Part shown: positions 58,740-64,000 of the stretch, piece by piece | Layout: each line of letters opens with the position of its first letter | How positions within the stretch are numbered: the stretch's first letter is position 1 | DNA from: Sequoia sempervirens | Lineage: Eukaryota > Streptophyta > Pinopsida > Cupressales > Cupressaceae | Direction of reading: 5' to 3' | Length of the DNA: 64,000 bases | NCBI GenBank assembly: GCA_007258455.2 | Contig: VDFB02193867.1 | Span: 566,645,742 to 566,709,741 of the forward strand | The notes under the pieces: model-generated | Database searches by the model: none | What the model was told of the DNA's origin: nothing | What the model saw: the letters and a program-made list of their open reading frames with translations, nothing else | Position numbers and translations under genes: made by a program

Positions 58740-60746
58740 ATAATATTTAGTGGCAAATAATGTAGCTTGAATTTTGAATTGAGAAGCTAACTATTGCAAA
58801 CTCAAATCTATACATGCATTTGACTTGAACTAGGTTCTTTACTTTAAATATTCTTTGTAAGTAATTTCACATACATGATAGATGTCCATATCAAAACTTT
58901 TTGGGTGAAGGTAAATTGCAAAAGACCTATTAGGAAAGCACTTAACAATCGTAGGAAAATGACAGATGCTAGAAAACCCACATTAAACATAACTTTAAAA
59001 TATGGAGAATAGAATAGGAAAACTATGATAATAAACAATTTGGTATGGGAAACTAGAAAAAAGAATATCATGAAGAACAATTTGTTATGGGGAAGTTCAA
59101 ATAGTTGAGAAAAAAAGAATATCATAAAACATATTGGTACAAGACAAAAAGTGAAATTGGAAAAGAGCTATTATTAAAATGGTTAACAATCACAGTTGCC
59201 TTGTCAATTCAAAATTTGAGCTACATTATTCCCCACTAAATATTATAGACAAAATAGGGAAATTGTAAAACAACTATGGGGAAATGAAAAAAAGAATATC
59301 ATGAAGAATAGTTTATTATGGGGAAGTGGAAATAGTTGAGGAAGAAAGAATATAATGAAACATATTGATATAAGAAAGTTCCATCACACATAATTAGCAA
59401 GCTTGACCCCTTACATAAATAGGCCTCGGTAGTTTGTTCTAGGACACTTCAAGCAGATCAGGAAAAAAAGAATATCATGAAACATATTGATACAAGATTT
59501 GAGCTATGTTCTTTGTTAATAAATATTGAAGACAAATAGAGAGATTGTATAAGAGGTGTTAGAATAACAATTATTTGCTACAAGTAGTTTTATTGGGCAT
59601 TTTGCATAAATGATTTGTCTATAGTATTTAATGCCATGCAATGTAGTTTGAATTTACAATTAAGCCTGTGGTGCTATACACATTTTCCAGAGATTGTTGC
59701 ATCATATAATTGTTGTCATAGCCTAAAGAAAATAGGTGTGTATTCAATTTTAAGTGTGCAATAAATAACAAATGTAGATTAAAAAAAATAAAACACACCA
59801 ATAAGACAGTATATCAAAAAGAAAAAGGAATAAAAGAAATGCAAAATAGATATTTTTCTCTTGATGTCATCCTATCGTCCTCTATCTCCTGTGTTTTTGT
59901 TGATTCTAGCTTGCTCTCAGATCATGTGCTAGACTCAACAAACGGTCTTCCTAGAGAACATAATTAAAGATGAATGCATGCTATACTAAGACCTTATTAA
60001 CATGCTCAAACTAAACATGATTACTAGAATGTAAGATAATAAAATTATGAATGCTAAAGCTGATAATGACAATGCTAAAATGCTAATCGTCTGAATGTAA
60101 TTAATCACTAATGTATGTGTGTATGTGCTTATGTAACTGATGCTTGGATTTTTAGTGATATTTATAGAGTTTTCAAAAGCTTCTGATTGGCTAATGTGAT
60201 CAACGACTGTGATAATTTTGGCAGATCGAACGGTTGAAGATGGAGAAGACTGGAGAGAAAAATAGAAGAAAACTAGAAAGCAAGATTTGTTTCATCTTTC
60301 ACGGGAGATGATAATGATGAATTGTAAAAATCATCTTTTTGTGAGATTTGAGAAAATATTTTGCAGATAAATAATGAATTTATTGAATTCATTATTCATT
60401 TATCGGTGCCATGTAAGATTTTCTTAATTAAACAAAATATTTAATTAAGATTTGGAAGATTCTTAATTAAATAAAAATATTTAATTAAGATTTGGAAAGT
60501 GACATGTGGAATTAATTAAATAAGCATATTTAATTAATATTTGAATAAGAGGAAAAGGAATTAAATTCAATTAAATCAAAGATTTAATTAAACTTAAATG
60601 TGATAATTAATTTAAATAAACAATGATATTTATTAAATTAATTAAGTGGATTTAAGAAAGTGGTAATTAAATAAAATAAATTTATTTAATTAAAGTAGAA
60701 GAATAAAGTAGGTGAGCGATATAAATAAAATTTATTTATATGTAGA
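58740..60746. other. Repeat-rich AT DNA right of the gag-only pair
   Basis: Two diverged copies of a segment with AAGAATATCATGAAGAA and TTATGGGGAAGT (about 59030-59135 and 59265-59375), plus reverse copies of the 49.6-49.9 kb repeat near 59210-59280 and 59500-59560. The stretch 60380-60745 is made of TTTAATTAAG and AATTAAATAA words. No gene is supported. Sequence 59870-60300 is less AT-rich and may be part of an old LTR, but I found no partner. Confidence 0.55.
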
Positions 60747-60984
60747 GGAATTAAGAAAGATTTTTTTTTAATTTATTATTATTTTTAGACTACAGGAATC
60801 GGGTAGCACGACCCCCTATAAACTACAGTGCGCTTGGTAAAAATTTTAACGTGACTGGTGGTGCTGGCGTGTCACACCCTTTAGTACCACAGGGGTGGGG
60901 GAGACTAGACCTTGTGACCAACCTCCTGCAACAGGAAATATTTAGCCCACTGAGCTAGGGCCCCAACCCTGGAATTAAGAAAGA
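60747..60984. other. SINE with its flanking target duplications
   Basis: GGAATTAAGAAAGA occurs at 60747-60760 and 60971-60984, exactly flanking the SINE body. A 14-bp perfect duplication fits L1-type target-primed insertion. Confidence 0.93.
60761..60970 (-). mobile_element. tRNA-derived SINE
   Basis: 210 bp, GC-rich in an AT-rich setting. Read on the minus strand it starts AGGGTTGGGGCCCTAGCTCA. TAGCTCAGTGGG (60946-60957) is a perfect pol III box A (T-R-G-C-N-N-A-G-T-G-G), and GGTCTAGTCTC (60901-60911) is a diverged box B (GGTTCGANNCC) about 35 nt later, the spacing of a tRNA gene. The rest is a unique body ending in an A-rich tail (AATAATAAATTAAAAAAAAA). It is flanked by a 14-bp duplication. 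It makes no protein and would use LINE enzymes. It is not a working tRNA, because the cloverleaf beyond box B is not visible. Confidence 0.92.
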
Positions 60985-62292
60985 AATTAATTAAATAATA
61001 AATATTTAATTAAATGCCTAGATTAATTAGACATGACCATTGTTATGCATATACATTTTGCTCCTCTTTGAAGTGATGTGTGAAATGTATTGCTTCAAAG
61101 AAAATATTCTTGTTTTTGAAATTTATTGCATTTGATTTTGCCCCTAACTAGAAAATTTTAACTGATATGCCTTTGATAAAAAAAAAGTGCCTGATATGCC
61201 TTTTTGATTTGATGCTGATATGTTTCTGATTGAAAGATGTTGCTGATATTAATTTTTCCCCCTTGGGAGGTAAATCACTAATGATGAGAAAAATGTTGAT
61301 TTGATGATGAAATTCAGATGATGAGAGGGATGTAGATATTTAGTTCTCGATAATTGATTAAAAGATTCCCCAATTTGAAAAATAAAGTCAAAGTTTGAGA
61401 AAAAGATAAAAATAAAAATAAAATGCCACAAAAAAACCCACCTTGGTTGACCTTTAAAAGGTAAAAGTGGTAAAAAAGGCAAGTCATTTTCCCCTTTTGA
61501 CTTTAGTGATTTTTTGCTTTAACACGGACTTGGTGAGATGGAGATTTCGTACCATCGACATAGATTTCATTGGGCCCATCGATACTAGAGACCAACTGCT
61601 TATGGACCACCCGTGAGTCGATTCAAACCTCTTTTTGTTGAGAATTTGCATTTTGAATTGAATTTTGATGTAATTTAATGTGGTTTTAGGCTTGAACATC
61701 CTATTTTAGTGCATAGAGGCTGCAAATTAGCACATCTAGGAAATTTAGGCAGAATGCACTATGTGATGAAAATGATGATCTAGATTGCTTCTTTGGTCAA
61801 TAGATAGAGAAATTTTCTTGTCACCACGCTAATATGGATAAATCTAATAGAAAATCTGATGATGAATTGATAACTTTGTTTCAAAATAGAAAAAAAAGAG
61901 TAGATAACTGATAACTTTGTTTACCTTTGAATGAAAAACAAAGAGTAGAATAAATGATATATTGTCTGATAACTTTGTTTTAGGAAACAAAGAGTAGATG
62001 CTTGATATGAATTCTAATAAATTTGCATTCTGTGATAGAAAATAAATAGTAGAGGATGATAGAGTAAATTGATTTGATATTGATTTAGCATTGATTTCAT
62101 GATATGAGTCACTTAGATAGAACAGTTGATATGGTTCACTTAATATGAGTCATTCGATATGGTTCACTAATATGGTTCAATGATAGATAGATATGAGTCT
62201 GATTGATTTGTATGATGTGAAGTAGATAGATCATGTTGATATGGGTCAATGATATGAGTCTGGTTGATTATCCTTGTGATGACCAAAAAATA
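60985..62292. other. AT-rich DNA with degenerate short tandem repeats
   Basis: 61870-62010 has three units of about 55 bp around GATAACTTTGTTT...AAACAAAGAGTAGA. 62090-62285 has many diverged GATATG(A/G)(G/T)TC(A/C) units. A less AT-rich stretch at 61500-61640 includes CATTGGGCCCATCGA. No gene is supported. This may be the 5' non-coding part of the element carrying the PMD at 62378. Confidence 0.5.
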
Positions 62293-62312
62293 GGAGGGTT
62301 TTAAAAACCTCC
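62293..62312. repeat. 20-bp palindrome
   Basis: GGAGGGTTTTAAAAACCTCC is almost perfectly self-complementary, with arms GGAGG and CCTCC around TTTTAAAA. It lies 65 bp before the PMD reading frame. Role unknown. Confidence 0.75.
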
Positions 62313-62377
62313 AAATCAAAGAGCACTTCCTTGTAGGGTGGGATCAAAAATGAGATCTAACACCTACAAATGTATAG

Positions 62378-64000
62378 TTGATAGTGGGATGTGGGATGGG
62401 ACCTTTATTATCTATGCCATCGATTCAGGTCAACAGGGGACTATTGACTGCACTAGCAGAGAGGTGGCATTCTGAGCATAATACCTTTCATTTGCTAACG
62501 GGTGAGATGACCGTGACCCCCGAGGACATATACAGGATTCTGGGGGTTCTAGTGGTAGGTGCTCTTGTGGTTTATGACCACAAGGAGCTAGGTGGTATAG
62601 ATGCACTTAGGAGGGTGTTTGGGGATGCTTAGATAGCAGGGTATTGGGTGCCATGGTTAGATTTTAGTGGATATACGACCTTACCTATAGTTTTGGGTGC
62701 ATTCATTTGAGGCTTCCTTTGTCTAGATCACCGGTCAAAGGGATTATCCGTTGGTTGGGAGAGGATCATTGAGCTAATGATAGCTCAATAGTGGAGATAT
62801 GCTTGGGGGAGCTGCATGTTAGCTCATTTATACCATGATTTGCATTAGGTAGTATACATTGGATTATCCACTTTGTCTTGTGGTGTTACCCTACTCCAGG
62901 TCTAGGCATGGGAACATATTGCTATTACGAGACCACTTTGTCCTAGAGTTACCAGGTAGACCATATGTGTATGCATATTCGATTGCACTTGTACAGCCCA
63001 GGCTGGGCAAGTTGGAGTACTAGCGATAGACACTTGATGATGTTGATTCAGTGATATGGAGGCCATATACAGATTGTGAGGGTGGGATATGAATCATCTA
63101 GATATGCCATTTGTATGTATGCCCCAGTATTTGATAGGGCAGACCCCATTTATTATAGAGAGATTTTTGGCATTGCGACTACAGATACAGTATGGATTTA
63201 AGGGATGCCTTAGGGTGTTGCACATTATGGGAAATGCAAGGATGATCCTAGATGGGGGCCATGTATTTCATATCAGGTAGCATATATAGAGTATACTAGT
63301 TTACAACCTGAGGCATGTGCTTACAAGCTAGATATTATTGTAGGAATGTCAAATGAGTACATTACTTATTTTCACACACACCCATTCCTATGTTTGACAT
63401 GTCTAGATGAGCCAGTGACCATTTTCATGGCACAAAAACTAGGGGGTAGGATACAGGAGGATGTGGTAGGGGGAGAGCAGGTGGTGGGTGGAGGGGATGA
63501 GGAGAAGAGTGGAGAGGAGGTAGAGAGTGGTGATGAGGAGAGCTTAGATGATGGTGGTGGTGATGACAACAAAGATGGTAGAGGGGAGGAGTAGAGGCTC
63601 GTGAGGTAGAGGAAAAATATCTTGGATCATGCTTAGATCATGCAAAGGCTGAGGTCTGGTACTAGATGGCAGATAGCGATCAAAGTCTCCTCTACAACAT
63701 AACAGATACAAATAGATACTCTACAGGCCCAGGTACAAAAACTTTAGGGGTAGTAGGCATAGTTGCAGAGCTAGTTGGCTTAGGCTCAGAGTTTCATAGT
63801 GCAGTTACAGGCACCTCTTCCTACCCAAGACCCACAGGTGGCCCAGTTGATAGCAGAGAGGGATTCTTTCAGATGAAGGGTAGTAGAGGCATAGGGTGTC
63901 ACTCAGAGACTCATGGGAACTATTGAGAGTGCATCTTTGTGAGAAGCCATTGTAGAGGGATTTGAGATTGCTATGGAGGCTAAGTACTACTGGGTTAGGT
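62378..64000 (+). pseudogene. Plant mobile domain (PMD) protein, decayed, runs off the window
   Basis: The first open part (62378-62632) has GLLTALAERWHSEHNTFHLL then TGEMTVTPEDIYRILGV, diagnostic of the PMD N-terminal half. In the same frame, with stops, come RYAWGSCMLAHLYHDLH, GVTLLQV-x-AWEHIAITRP and later RPYTD, and the 63089-63280 part has FIIERFLALRLQIQYGFKG (compare V/E-R-x-x-x-x-R-x-x-R-Q-F/Y-G). An acidic segment (63430-63594: GDEEKSGEEVESGDEESLDD) and a glutamine-rich-looking tail follow in other frames. The layout parallels the antisense PMD at 34.2-37.2 kb, so this may be the same element type in sense to the window. The 3' end lies beyond 64000. Confidence 0.75.

Noticed and set aside
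59870..60300. Possible solo LTR
   Set aside because: Composition differs from its surroundings, but no TG...CA ends with flanking duplication or partner copy could be found in the window.
60901..60957. tRNA gene from the box A and box B motifs
   Set aside because: No cloverleaf and box B is diverged. The A-rich tail and 14-bp duplication show a SINE.

Overview
This window looks like repeat-rich intergenic DNA from a seed plant with a large genome. It is AT-rich and I find no intact cellular gene, rRNA, tRNA or CRISPR array. It is filled with nested, decaying transposable elements: a Tat-type Ty3/gypsy retrotransposon, two gag-only LTR retrotransposons, a tRNA-derived SINE, DNA transposons and plant mobile domain (PMD) sequences. 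A gymnosperm would fit, but that is an inference and not something a single gene shows.

Layout. (1) 1-6.99 kb: AT-rich DNA with one roughly 1-kb non-autonomous DNA transposon (155-1141, 30-bp TIRs, TTGT target duplication). (2) 6995-40684: a Tat-lineage Ty3/gypsy element with both LTRs, TG...CA ends, a polypurine tract and a 5-bp target duplication GGAGG. Its gag-protease-RT-RNase H-archaeal-type RNase H-integrase genes (10.3-17.8 kb) are broken by stops and frameshifts. Its 3' region carries a 54-bp tandem array, an antisense PMD plus coiled-coil ORF (34.2-37.2 kb, minus strand) and a GC-rich minisatellite. (3) Nested in that 3' region is a 14-kb DNA transposon, 20131-34154, with 30-bp TIRs (26/30 identical), a 4-bp target duplication ATCT, clusters of GGTTCGACCGAACC-like palindromes, and two decayed spliced genes. 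One gene is of unknown function. The other is a multi-exon transposase with visible D, D and D motifs. A 673-base assembly gap lies inside it.

(4) 41.47-58.73 kb: two copies of one gag-only LTR retrotransposon (TR-GAG type) in opposite orientation, 481 bp apart. The plus copy has a truncated 5' LTR. The minus copy (49941-58734) has both 1.6-kb LTRs and the target duplication TGTCT. Both encode Gag, a variant zinc knuckle and a protease-like segment without the usual D-T/S-G, followed by a long linker, and neither has RT, RNase H or integrase. Their LTRs and leaders carry 13 copies of a 30-35 bp near-palindrome built on GGACTCATTCGCC. (5) 58.7-62.3 kb: local repeats, AT-rich DNA and a clean SINE insertion (60761-60970, minus strand, 14-bp target duplication). 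(6) 62.38 kb to the end: a second, plus-strand PMD pseudogene that runs off the window.

How it fits together. The gag-only elements share the Tat-type C-x2-H-x4-H-x4-C knuckle with the large Tat element, so they may have been mobilised in trans by a relative of it. In-frame stops are strongly biased to TAG and TGA in at least one ORF, which suggests decay by deamination of methylated cytosine at CHG and CG sites. Several insertions sit in locally duplicated host DNA whose sister copies act as empty-site controls.
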